DNA of 64,000 nucleotides from Lentzea californiensis (GTDB lineage: Bacteria > Actinomycetota > Actinomycetes > Mycobacteriales > Pseudonocardiaceae), in assembly GCF_024648825.1 (NCBI RefSeq), contig NZ_JANBBE010000006.1, positions 464,831 to 528,830 on the forward strand. The letters run 5' to 3'. How positions within the stretch are numbered: the stretch's first letter is position 1; the number at the start of each line of letters is the position of its first letter. This document shows positions 51,117-59,313 of the stretch, piece by piece. The notes beneath the pieces are model-generated. The model saw nothing but the letters and a program-made list of their open reading frames with translations. It made no database searches and was not told the DNA's origin. The position numbers and the translations under genes were made by a program.

Positions 51117-52129
51117 GGTGCCATCTCCCCTGGCACCTTCGGGTACGCGTTGACCTGCCACACCGCGTCCAGCCCGGTGAGGAACCGGGTGAGCCGCTCC
51201 AGGCCCATCCCGAACCCGGCGCTGCGCGGCACGCCCTGGCGCATGACGTCGAGGTACCAGCGGTACTTCGCCGGGTTCTCCCCGGTCTCGCGCATCCGCG
51301 TGACGATCGTGGCGTAGTCCGACTCGCGTTCGCTGCCGCTGACCAGCTCGCCGTAGCCCTCGGGCGCGAGCAGGTCGAAGTTGCGCAGCCGGCCCGGTTC
51401 GGTGGTGCTCTCCCGGTCGTAGAAACCGCGCGAGCCCTTCGGGTAGTCGGTGACGAAGAACGGGCGGTCCTTCTGCCGCGACAGCAGTTCCTCGCCGGTC
51501 CAGGCGATCTCGGCGTCCGGGCTCTGCGGGTGGCCGAGCAGGTGCAGCTCGTCGACCGCCTCGCGGTGGCTGAGCACGCCGAACGGCCCGGACAGCAGCC
51601 AGGCGAACGCCAGCGGGTCGCGCTCGAGGAGCTCGAACTGCTCGGGTACCGCGGTCAGCGCGTGCCGCACGACGTAGGTCAGCAGCCGTTCCGCCACGCC
51701 CATCGCGTCGGCGCGGGTGCCGTTCGCGATCTCCACGTCGATCTGGTGGAACTCCGCGAGGTGGCGCTGGGTGTTGCAGGTCTCGACCGGTTCGGCGCGG
51801 ACGTTGGGCGCGATGTAGAACAGCTTCTCGAACGTCAGCAGCGACGCCTGCTTGTAGAGGATGCCGCTGCTCATGACCTTGTACTTGTGGCCGTAGTAGT
51901 CGACGTCGACCTGCTTGGAACCGCGTGCTCCGGGATCGGTCACCGGGCCGATCACCGGCGGCAGCATCTCGACGAAACCCTCACCGCGCAGGAAGGCCCT
52001 GGCGGCGCCGAGCACCTCCTGCTGGATCAGCATCGCGGCCCTGGTGACGTCCGAGTTCAGGTGCTCGGCCAGTGGCGGCGGACGCCGGTCGGCGGCGGGC
52101 TCGATCACGACACTCGTTGCGTGCTCCAT
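51113..52129 (-). CDS. Free-standing class-II aaRS core, asparagine-synthetase (AsnA/AS-AR)-like
   Basis: A 338-residue protein homologous to the catalytic core of Asp/Asn/Lys-tRNA synthetases without an anticodon-binding domain. Motif 2 is visible (IAPNVRAEPVETCNTQRHLAEFHQ, Arg-Glu ~111) and motif 3 (GFGMGLERLTRF, ~308); FHQIDVEI and a VSGSERESDY loop are also typical. Archaeal relatives of this layout make asparagine from aspartate, ammonia and ATP. In this operon it could amidate 3-methylaspartate or activate another acid for ligation. A tRNA charging role is unlikely. ATG 52129, behind GGGGAAG, is preferred to GTG 52144. Confidence 0.85.
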   Translation of the reverse strand: MEHATSVVIEPAADRRPPPLAEHLNSDVTRAAMLIQQEVLGAARAFLRGEGFVEMLPPVIGPVTDPGARGSKQVDVDYYGHKYKVMSSGILYKQASLLTFEKLFYIAPNVRAEPVETCNTQRHLAEFHQIDVEIANGTRADAMGVAERLLTYVVRHALTAVPEQFELLERDPLAFAWLLSGPFGVLSHREAVDELHLLGHPQSPDAEIAWTGEELLSRQKDRPFFVTDYPKGSRGFYDRESTTEPGRLRNFDLLAPEGYGELVSGSERESDYATIVTRMRETGENPAKYRWYLDVMRQGVPRSAGFGMGLERLTRFLTGLDAVWQVNAYPKVPGEMAP

Positions 52130-52169
52130 GTTTTTCTTCCCCACCCTTGGGTTTTCGTGATCGGGACGG

Positions 52170-53243
52170 TCAGAGGCCGGACGCGGGGACGATCACGCGC
52201 CGCCAGCCGCCGGGGTCGGGCAGGACGCCGCGCTGGGTGTCGACCAGCGCCTGGCGCAGCTCGCGGGTCACCGGTCCGGCGGTGCCGTCGCCGATCACCC
52301 AGTCGCCGTCGCGGTCGCGCACGGTGCCGACCGGGGTCACCACGGCCGCCGTGCCGCAGGCGAAGACCTCCGTGATCAGGCCCGCCGCGCACTCCTCGCG
52401 CCACTGGTCCACCGAGATCCGCTCCTCGCGGACGGTGTGACCGATCCGGTCCGCCAGCACGAGCAGCGACTCGCGGGTGACGCCGGGCAGCAGCGTGCCG
52501 GTCAGCCCGGGCGTGACGACCTCGGTGCCGGAACCGGTGCGGCGCACGAAGAACAGGTTCATGCCGCCCATCTCCTCGACCCACCGGTGCTCGGCGGCGT
52601 CGAGCCACACGACCTGCTGGCACCCCGCTTGGCGGGCGAGGTTCTGCGCGACGAACGACGGGCCGTAGTTCGCGGCGCACTTGACGTCGCCGGTGCCGCC
52701 CATCACGGCGCGGCTGTGCTCGCGGCTGATGAGCACCGAGACCGGTTCGAGGGCCTTGTCGCCGAAGAAGCCGCCGGCGACGAACGCCATCAGCAGGAAC
52801 CGGTACTCGTCGGACGGGCGCAGCATCAGGTTCGGGTCCGTCGCGAACATCAGCGGCCGCAGGTAGAGGCTGATCGACGGGTCGTCGGGCAGTCCGGCGC
52901 CGTCGAGCAGCACCAGGTCGTCGATCGCGGTCAGGAAGTCCTCGACCGGCAGCTCCGGCATCGCGAGCCGGCGAGCGGAGCTCTGGAACCGCAGCGCGTT
53001 GCGGTCCGGGCGGAACACCGACACCGAGCCGTCGGGGCCGCGGTGGGCCTTGAGTCCCTCGAAGATCACCTGGGCGTAGTGCAGGCCGATCGTCGCCGGG
53101 TGCAGCGGGAGCGGCTCCAGCGGGCCGACGCGGCGGTCGTGCCAGCCGTCGACGGCGTTCCAGGAGAGGCTGACCATGTGGTCGGTGAAAGCGTCGCCGT
53201 GGCCAGGGTTGCTGGTGGCGGGCGAGCTGAGCTGCGTGGTCAT
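52170..53243 (-). CDS. ilvE: Branched-chain amino acid aminotransferase
   Basis: A 357-residue fold-type IV PLP transaminase. The PLP Lys is in GDVKCAANYG (~185). Other family segments are YAQVIFEGLKAHRG, FLYLRPL-like SLYLRPLMFATD, EEMGGMNLFFV and TEVFACGTAAVVTPVG. It interconverts Val, Leu and Ile with their keto acids. In the NRPS operon it probably supplies branched-chain building blocks, consistent with the valine-like A-domain codes. The start is fixed by TGATG overlap with the transporter stop. Confidence 0.93.
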   Translation of the reverse strand: MTTQLSSPATSNPGHGDAFTDHMVSLSWNAVDGWHDRRVGPLEPLPLHPATIGLHYAQVIFEGLKAHRGPDGSVSVFRPDRNALRFQSSARRLAMPELPVEDFLTAIDDLVLLDGAGLPDDPSISLYLRPLMFATDPNLMLRPSDEYRFLLMAFVAGGFFGDKALEPVSVLISREHSRAVMGGTGDVKCAANYGPSFVAQNLARQAGCQQVVWLDAAEHRWVEEMGGMNLFFVRRTGSGTEVVTPGLTGTLLPGVTRESLLVLADRIGHTVREERISVDQWREECAAGLITEVFACGTAAVVTPVGTVRDRDGDWVIGDGTAGPVTRELRQALVDTQRGVLPDPGGWRRVIVPASGL

Positions 53244-54499
53244 CAGGAGTTCCTTTCGTCCGGGATCCGCAGGTCCCGCACGTGTGGGCGGGAAAGGGCG
53301 TAGAGGAGCAGCGCGATGAAGCCGCCGGCGAACAGCAGTGCGGCGGTACCGAGGCCCAGGAGCTGGGCGAGGAGGCCGAAACCGACCATGGTGAGAGGCA
53401 TCAGCGCGTCGTCGGTGAGCGAGAGCACGGAGCCGACCCGGCCGATGTACTCCTCGTCGACGGTCGCCTGGAAGGCGCCGGACAGCATCGGTGAGGCCAG
53501 TCCGGCGACGACACCGACCACGACCATCCCGCCGAGCGTCGCCGCGTAACCGGCGTTGCCGACGAGGGCGAGTGACGCGGCCTGACCGAACAACAGCAGC
53601 ACGGCGGCGCGCAGCGGTCGTTCCGGGCGCCACTTCAGGACGATGAGGGTGCCGATCGCGGCACCGCCGCCCATCGCGGCGGTCAGCCAGCCCAGGCCGA
53701 CCCCGCCCCAGCCGCTGCCCACGGCGTGCAGTGCGAGCCCGACCGCGACCACCGGGCTGACGAAGACGTTGAGGCCGGACAACGTGATCACGAGGTCGCG
53801 GACCTTCGGGGTCAGCCTCAGGTAGTTGAGCCCGTCGCGGATGTCGGTGCGGACCGTGTTCCCGGTCGACCGCGCCAGCGGCCACCGCGGCCGGACCGCG
53901 ACGAGCACCACGAGGACCACCGCGAACGAGATGAGGTCGAGCAGCATCGCGCCGCCCAGTCCCCACGCCACGAGCACGAGACCGCCCAGCGGTGCGCCGA
54001 CGACGCCGGCCAGCCGGTCGAGCAGCTGCCGCAACGCCGACAGCCTGACCAGTTCGCTCCTGCGCACCAGTTGCCGGGGGAACGCGCCGGACGCGGGTCC
54101 GTAGAACGCGTCCGCCACACCGAACAGCAGGCCCACGACCATGAGCAGGCCCGCGGACACCCCGGTCGCGGCGAGCGCCAGCAGTGCTCCCGCCAGCACG
54201 ACGATCCGCGCCAGGTCCGCGCCGATCATCATGCGGCGGGCGTCGAAGCGGTCGGTGAGCGCGCCGCCGAGGATCGTCAGCAGAGCGCGCGGGATGGTGG
54301 CACAGGCCAGGACCAGGCCGGCCAGTGCGGCGTTGCCGAGCTGGGCGGCGGTGAACGCGAGGGCGACGTACCAGATCTCGTCGCCGACCGCCGAGACGCC
54401 GGTGGCGAACGCCCAGCCCAACGCCCGGCGGTCACGCCACAGCGAGCGCGGGGCCTCGGCCTTCACGCCGGGGTCGTCCACCTCGGGCACCGCGGTCAC
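53243..54499 (-). CDS. MFS exporter (ENTS/multidrug-type)
   Basis: A 418-residue major facilitator of twelve predicted helices: the DRFDARRMMIGADLAR loop between helices 2 and 3, and a long central loop with RTDIRDGLNYL. This is the MFS_3/EntS-like group that exports siderophores and antibiotics. GTG 54499 is preferred: it is the first in-frame start before the helices, and it overlaps a 17-codon leader ORF (GTGA). As first gene of the operon it probably exports the peptide product and confers self-protection. Starts further upstream lack a ribosome site. Confidence 0.88.
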   Translation of the reverse strand: MTAVPEVDDPGVKAEAPRSLWRDRRALGWAFATGVSAVGDEIWYVALAFTAAQLGNAALAGLVLACATIPRALLTILGGALTDRFDARRMMIGADLARIVVLAGALLALAATGVSAGLLMVVGLLFGVADAFYGPASGAFPRQLVRRSELVRLSALRQLLDRLAGVVGAPLGGLVLVAWGLGGAMLLDLISFAVVLVVLVAVRPRWPLARSTGNTVRTDIRDGLNYLRLTPKVRDLVITLSGLNVFVSPVVAVGLALHAVGSGWGGVGLGWLTAAMGGGAAIGTLIVLKWRPERPLRAAVLLLFGQAASLALVGNAGYAATLGGMVVVGVVAGLASPMLSGAFQATVDEEYIGRVGSVLSLTDDALMPLTMVGFGLLAQLLGLGTAALLFAGGFIALLLYALSRPHVRDLRIPDERNS

Positions 54500-54549
54500 C
54501 GGAGGATCCCGGCGGGGACTGTCGGTCGATGATCGCTGGCGGACATCAT
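54496..54549 (-). CDS. Short leader ORF coupled to the exporter
   Basis: A strong GGAGGA site precedes ATG-ATG (54549 and 54546), which opens a 16-17-codon frame, MMSASDHRPTVPAGILR. Its TGA overlaps the exporter's GTG (GTGA). The exporter itself has no good ribosome site, so its translation may depend on the leader. An alternative is a frame error that splits the true N-terminus from the transporter. The peptide is not rich in any residue that would suggest classical attenuation. Confidence 0.5.
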   Translation of the reverse strand: MMSASDHRPTVPAGILR

Positions 54550-54857
54550 TTCCTCCGAGACGGTTTTCCTGGGCTGCCGTGGCTGGACAGGCACCAATCT
54601 CGGATATCGCGCTATCCCGGCGGCATCTCAGAGCAATCCGCTCGGACAAATCGCATGGAACCTCGTCGGCCGACGCGAGCGGAACGCTCTGAGCTGCTCT
54701 TACATCGCTAACCATCACCCGTCGAACAAAGCTGCCGGTCGCGATAGCGCCGGGATTGCCGACGAGATAGGGGCGGGAATGCCGCAGCCAATAGCGTTTT
54801 GGACATCAGCCGGAAATAGCCGCTGAAAACTCGTACCGAACACCTGAGGAGAATCTC
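54550..54857. other. Divergent regulatory region between NRPS operon and repeat-peptide gene
   Basis: This 308-bp non-coding stretch must hold the promoter of the 32-kb operon (minus strand) and that of the repeat peptide (plus strand). I see no convincing -35/-10 pair. A short direct repeat AGCCG (54808 and 54818, 10-bp period) lies upstream of the peptide gene. SARP proteins bind repeats of about 11 bp, so this is only suggestive. GAGGAGA at about 54846 is the peptide's ribosome site. Confidence 0.5.
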
Positions 54858-55118
54858 ATGACGCACGCCGCGTTCACCCGGATCGCCACCGCCGTCGCCG
54901 GTGCCGCCCTCGTGTTCGGTCTGGGTGCCGCGATCGTGGGCACGGACGTGCCGGCCGCCCCCTCGCACGTCGCGGCGGAGAGCAACCCGTGGAACTCGGT
55001 GCAGGACGACAGCAACCCGTGGAACGGCGCGCCGGCCGACAGCAACCCCTGGAACGGTGTGCCCGCCGACAGCAACCCCTGGAACGGTGTGCCCGCCGAC
55101 AGCAACCCCTGGAACTAA
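54858..55118 (+). CDS. Secreted tandem-repeat peptide (SNPWN repeats)
   Basis: An 86-residue precursor. A signal peptide has its hydrophobic core at ~10-28 and a likely cleavage after HVAA (residue 40). The whole remainder (41-86) is five copies of a decapeptide, [E/D]-SNPWN-[S/G]-[V/A]-[Q/P]-[D/A], the last ending exactly at SNPWN before the stop. GAGGAGA precedes the ATG. No function is known to me. Candidates are an extracellular signalling peptide, a surface peptide or a multi-core modified peptide. The last is weakly supported, since no modification or protease gene adjoins. It is convergent with the SARP gene and divergent from the exporter. Confidence 0.8.
   Translation: MTHAAFTRIATAVAGAALVFGLGAAIVGTDVPAAPSHVAAESNPWNSVQDDSNPWNGAPADSNPWNGVPADSNPWNGVPADSNPWN
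54978..55115 (+). repeat. Tandem 30-bp coding repeats
   Basis: Four full 30-bp units plus a final 18-bp unit encode the SNPWN decapeptides. The third and fourth units are identical or nearly so at DNA level, and the first two have diverged, suggesting recent unit duplication at the 3' end. Confidence 0.85.
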
Positions 55119-55135
55119 GGCTCCGTCCTCGACAC

Positions 55136-58096
55136 CTAACGCCCTGCCGTCAGAACGGTGAGCGCCTCCTCGGCCGCCACCCGCTCCCGCTCCATCCCCC
55201 GGTCTCCGAAGATCTGCACCGCGTGCAGCACGAGCTCCGACGCCCGGTTCGAGTCTCCGAGGCGAGCGAGCACCGGCGCCAGGTCCACCCGGATCGCCGC
55301 GGCGCCGACGAGGTCCATGATCCGTTCCCGCGCCGCCAGTGCCTGCTCCAGGTACGCCCGCGCCTCGCGGTCCCGGCCGAGTCTCGCGTTCACCTCACCG
55401 AGGTTGCGCAGCAGGTGCCCTTCCCCGATCACGTCGCGGCTCTCCCGCACCATGCCGAGCACCCGCGTGAACGTGACGAGCGCGTCGTGGTCCCTGCCCG
55501 CCCGCACCTGCACCTGGCCGATCCGCCGCAGCGCGTGCGGGATCCCGTTGCGGTAGCCCGCTCCCTCGAAGATCATGATCGCTTCGAGCAGCTGTGCCGT
55601 GGCCTCGTCCGTCCGGCCGCGCCGGCACAGGACGTCCGTCTGGTGCGTCAGCACGATGCCCCTGCCGACGAGGTCCTTCGCCCGGTCCAGGTCGCGCATC
55701 GCGTCCGCGTAGAGGACGAGCGCCTCGTCGTCGTCACCCGCCCACCGCGCGAGCAACCCGAGGTCGCGGCGGCAGAGCGCGAGTCCGCGCGGGTCGTCCA
55801 GTTCCTGGAACGTCGCCAGTGCCGTCGTCAGCGCCTCGTGCGCGCGGGCGGTCTGGCCGCGGTTGATGTGCAACGTGCCCAGTGAGCTCAGCACCGCCGC
55901 CGTGCCGCGGGCGTTCCCGGCGGCACGGGTGGCCTGCAACGCCTTCTCGTGCGTCTTCTCCCAGTCGTCCAGGTAGCCGTGCGACTCGAACAGCGTCGCG
56001 GCCGTGACGGCCAGGTCCCAGCAGGCCTCGTCGAACCCGGCGTCGGCGGCCTGGGAGATCGCCGCGCACAGGTTGGCCTGCTCGCCGTCCAGCCACTCCA
56101 GCGGGTCGGCGGCCACCTGCTGGACGGACGTCGACGGCGGCAGCCACCGCATCGAGGTGCCGTGCAGCACCGCGTAGTCGCCACCGTAGATGGAGCGGTG
56201 GGCCTGCTCCGCCAAAGCCAGCCATCCGCCGAGGAGACGTTCCACCGCACGCCGCCGCATGTCCGGCGACACCTCGGCGTGGAGCTTCTCGAGGGCGAAC
56301 AGCCGCACGATGTCCTGGTAGCGGTAGCGGAACTCGCCGGTGCGCTCGACCGTGGTCACGTCCAGCATCTGCACGTCCACCAACGGTTCCAGCAGATCCG
56401 ACGGGTAGCGGGAGTCGTCGTCGAGCACCGCGCCCGCGACCCAGCCGGGCAGTTCCGGGCCCTCCGCGAGGCCGAGCAGGCCGAACAGCGCCGCCGAACG
56501 CCGGTCCATTCCGTTGTGAGTCAGGGAAAGACTCGCCCGGATGGTCATCTCGCCGTGCGCCAGCTCGTCGAGCCGGTGCCGTTCGCTGGCCAGCCGGTGC
56601 ACCATCGACGCGAGCGACCAGTGCGGCCGCGCCGCCAGCCGTGCCGCGATGATCCGCAACGCCAGCGGCAACCCGCCGACGGTCCGCACGAGTGCCGCGG
56701 CGGCCTCGGACTCCCGCGCCACCCGTTCGCCGCCGATCACCCGGCCAAGCAGGTCGAGCGACTGCGCCGCGTCGAACACCTCGACCTCGACCTGACGCGC
56801 ACCCGGCACGCCGGTGAGCCGCGACCGGCTGGTCACCAGCACGGCGCACGTGTTGCTGCCGGGCAGCAGCGGGATCACCTGGCTCTCGGCGGACGCGTCG
56901 TCCAGCACCACGAGGGTGCGCCGTTCGGCCATCAACGTCCGGTACATCTCGACGCGCTCGTCCAGGCCCATCGGGATGACCGTGCCGGGAATGCCCAGCG
57001 CCAGCAGGAACCGGCCCAGCACGTCGGCCGCGGCGGTCGGTTCCTCACGGGTGCCGCGCAGGTCGCAGTACAGCTGGCCGTCGGGGAACCGGTCGGCGAC
57101 CCGGTGGCCGATGTGGGCGGCGACGGTCGTCTTGCCGCTGCCCGGTCTGCCGATGACCACCACCACGCCCACGGCTCTTCGGTCACCGCCGACGAGCACG
57201 GCCTCGGCGGTGCGGATCAGGGCCTCGTTGCCGACGAAGTCCGCGGTGTCGGCGGGCAGCTGGCGCGGCCGTTCGAAACTCGGCGCGGGCGGAGGAACGG
57301 GCGGGCCCGGCTCCGGCCGGCCGCCGATGGTGTCCCCGGCGAGGATCGCGGACTCCAGCAACCGCAACCGTTCTCCCGGTTCCAGGCCCAGTTCCTCGAC
57401 CAGCAGGTGCCGGCCCGTCCGGAACACCTCCAGCGCCTCGCCGGGCCTGCCCGCGCGGTGCAGCGCGAGCATCAGCACCGCCCGCATCCGTTCGCGCATC
57501 GGGTGTTCCTGGACGAGGCGGGCGACCTCACCGACGATCTGGTGGTGGCGGCCGAGTTCGAGCTCCAGTTCGAGGTAGTCCTCGGTCGCGGTCAGCAGGT
57601 CCTCGTCCAGCCGCAACGCGCGGGCGCGCAACGCCGGGTTCGGCAGCCCGCTCAGACAAGGACCGCGCCACAACGCCACGGCAGACCGCAGCAGGCTCGC
57701 CGCCTCGGCCGCGCGCCCCTCCTTGACCAGCACCCTGGCCTCGGCGAGCTTGCCGGCGAAGACGTGCATGTCGAGCGTGTTGCCGCCCAAGAGCAACTGG
57801 TAGCCGGGCATCCGCGTGACGATCGGCAGGTCGACACCCGCGTCGGCCAGCTTCTTGCGCAACCGCGACACGCAGATCTGCACCTGGGTGCGCGCGGTGT
57901 CCGGGGGGAGCTGGTTCCACAGCGTGTCCACGATCTGGTCCGTGCTGACGACCTGGTTGGCCTCCATCAGCAGCAGCGCGAGCACGACCTGCTGGCGGCC
58001 CGGCGTCACCCACACCGGCCCTGCGGGCCCCTCGACCTCGATCGGCCCGAGGATCCGCAACACCGAATCCCCAGACCTGCGCAGCACCGCACTCAC
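55136..58096 (-). CDS. SARP/AfsR-type regulator (OmpR-HTH, BTAD, NB-ARC, TPR)
   Basis: A 986-residue activator. An N-terminal OmpR-like DNA-binding domain (~8-90; LRILGPIEVEG, RQQVVLALLLMEANQVVS) is followed by a bacterial transcriptional activation domain (~98-245), an NB-ARC ATPase (P-loop GRPGSGKT ~318; Walker B LVVLDDAS) and C-terminal TPR repeats (~690-980). AfsR-type SARPs switch on antibiotic operons. This one lies beside the NRPS operon and is its likely activator. GTG 58096 is chosen because GAGGAGGGG lies eight bases upstream and the HTH begins just after it. Confidence 0.92.
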   Translation of the reverse strand: MSAVLRRSGDSVLRILGPIEVEGPAGPVWVTPGRQQVVLALLLMEANQVVSTDQIVDTLWNQLPPDTARTQVQICVSRLRKKLADAGVDLPIVTRMPGYQLLLGGNTLDMHVFAGKLAEARVLVKEGRAAEAASLLRSAVALWRGPCLSGLPNPALRARALRLDEDLLTATEDYLELELELGRHHQIVGEVARLVQEHPMRERMRAVLMLALHRAGRPGEALEVFRTGRHLLVEELGLEPGERLRLLESAILAGDTIGGRPEPGPPVPPPAPSFERPRQLPADTADFVGNEALIRTAEAVLVGGDRRAVGVVVVIGRPGSGKTTVAAHIGHRVADRFPDGQLYCDLRGTREEPTAAADVLGRFLLALGIPGTVIPMGLDERVEMYRTLMAERRTLVVLDDASAESQVIPLLPGSNTCAVLVTSRSRLTGVPGARQVEVEVFDAAQSLDLLGRVIGGERVARESEAAAALVRTVGGLPLALRIIAARLAARPHWSLASMVHRLASERHRLDELAHGEMTIRASLSLTHNGMDRRSAALFGLLGLAEGPELPGWVAGAVLDDDSRYPSDLLEPLVDVQMLDVTTVERTGEFRYRYQDIVRLFALEKLHAEVSPDMRRRAVERLLGGWLALAEQAHRSIYGGDYAVLHGTSMRWLPPSTSVQQVAADPLEWLDGEQANLCAAISQAADAGFDEACWDLAVTAATLFESHGYLDDWEKTHEKALQATRAAGNARGTAAVLSSLGTLHINRGQTARAHEALTTALATFQELDDPRGLALCRRDLGLLARWAGDDDEALVLYADAMRDLDRAKDLVGRGIVLTHQTDVLCRRGRTDEATAQLLEAIMIFEGAGYRNGIPHALRRIGQVQVRAGRDHDALVTFTRVLGMVRESRDVIGEGHLLRNLGEVNARLGRDREARAYLEQALAARERIMDLVGAAAIRVDLAPVLARLGDSNRASELVLHAVQIFGDRGMERERVAAEEALTVLTAGR

Positions 58097-58307
58097 GTCC
58101 GCCGCCCCTCCTCGTGTTCCCCCAGCGACCGACTTCTTCAATGTATGCAACCCGGGATGTACTTGTATATCCGGCGGATGCTCGATCATCCCGCCATCCG
58201 GGAGGATTTCCACAGCGATGAGCGCCGGGAAAGCGCCGTGATAGGCCTGGGTTATCGGCAGATGAAACTCTGGGCATTGCATTCTGAGCGGCCCGAAGGA
58301 GTTCGCC

Positions 58308-58703
58308 ATGACGGGAGACGGCCGACGCACGCCCCCCAGCGCGGCGACGCTGGCCGCAGGCGTCGACCACGTCCGGTTGTCCTACCTGTACCTGGACGAG
58401 GGCGACCTGGACGCCTACGCGTCACTGCTGCACGAGGACATGCAGGTGCGCACACCCGACGCACCGGCCTGCCACGGCCGCGCGGCCGCGTTGCACCTCG
58501 CACGCACCACCACAGGCACCCACGAACTGTTCAAGGTGATCGGCGACGGGCATTGCGTGGTGGCCGTCGGCCATTACTCGCCACCGGGTACCGGGCAACG
58601 CTTCGAACCCCGCGAATTCGATTTCGCCGACTTCTTCACGCTGTCCGACGACTCGTTGCTGCTGAGCCGGCGGCGGTTCTACTACCTGCCGCCTCCAGCG
58701 TGA
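58308..58703 (+). CDS. SnoaL/NTF2-like protein
   Basis: A 131-residue NTF2-fold protein (DHVRLSYLYLDEGDLDAYASL helix; FDFADFFTLSDDSLLLSRRRFYYL strands). It resembles in layout the small protein ending the NRPS operon (22390). GAAGGAG precedes the ATG. It is divergent from the SARP gene, so the 211-bp gap contains both promoters, and SARP control is possible. No catalytic residues can be assigned. Confidence 0.78.
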   Translation: MTGDGRRTPPSAATLAAGVDHVRLSYLYLDEGDLDAYASLLHEDMQVRTPDAPACHGRAAALHLARTTTGTHELFKVIGDGHCVVAVGHYSPPGTGQRFEPREFDFADFFTLSDDSLLLSRRRFYYLPPPA

Positions 58704-58725
58704 CCCCGGTCGATACCGTGCGTGC

Positions 58726-59232
58726 GTGATCAAGCCTCCGGCACGCCCGCTGGTCTTCCTGGACGTCGACGGAACCCTGCTGCCCCACGGCGGGGTACAG
58801 CTGCCGTCCACCCTCGAACACTGGGCCGAGTGGCAACTCCCGTCCAACCCGCACCTGGCCGCACTCGCTCCGGAACACGGCACGCGACTGCTGGCGCTGG
58901 GCTGCGACCTGATGTGGGCCACCGCGTGGATGCACGACGCCAACGCGGTGATCGCCCCGCTCCTCGGCCTGCCGCAGTTGCCGGTGGCCGACCTTCCTGA
59001 CGCGCCGCTGGAGGACGAGGCAGGCGTGCTGCACTGGAAGACGCGGGCGTTGGTCGAGATCGCGGCCGGCCGCCCGTTCGTGTGGGTCGACGACGAGATC
59101 AGCGATCTCGACCGCGTCTGGGTGGCGGAACGGCACCGCGAAGGGGCCCTGCTCCTCCGCGTCGACTCCGCGACCGGCGTCACCGACGCCGACTTCGTGA
59201 GGCTCGAAGCGTGGCTGCACGACAGTCCTTGA
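58726..59232 (+). CDS. HAD-like hydrolase domain protein
   Basis: A 168-residue protein with the HAD motif I FLDVDGTLLP (Asp 13, Asp 15) and an acidic motif IV FVWVDDEISDLD (~113). The cap is short and there is no clear motif III Lys. Such actinobacterial proteins are annotated as HAD-domain or 'hypothetical secreted' phosphatase-like. The substrate is unknown. GTG 58726 has GATACC eight to nine bases upstream, consistent with a leaderless mRNA; GTG 58722 is out of frame. Confidence 0.78.
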   Translation: MIKPPARPLVFLDVDGTLLPHGGVQLPSTLEHWAEWQLPSNPHLAALAPEHGTRLLALGCDLMWATAWMHDANAVIAPLLGLPQLPVADLPDAPLEDEAGVLHWKTRALVEIAAGRPFVWVDDEISDLDRVWVAERHREGALLLRVDSATGVTDADFVRLEAWLHDSP

Positions 59233-59313
59233 TGGACTGGCTGCGGACCAGCGGCGGTGGACCCACCGGAAATCCGGCGCGACCACGCTGCGCCGTCTGC
59301 GATACTTCCCGCT

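Noticed and set aside
54499..54718. Longer N-terminus for the MFS exporter reaching 54718
   Set aside because: The added ~73 residues lack hydrophobic or conserved segments, and no ribosome site precedes any in-frame start there.
54978..55115. Tandem 30-bp repeats as a CRISPR array
   Set aside because: The units are contiguous, in frame and coding (decapeptides), with no spacers and no cas genes.
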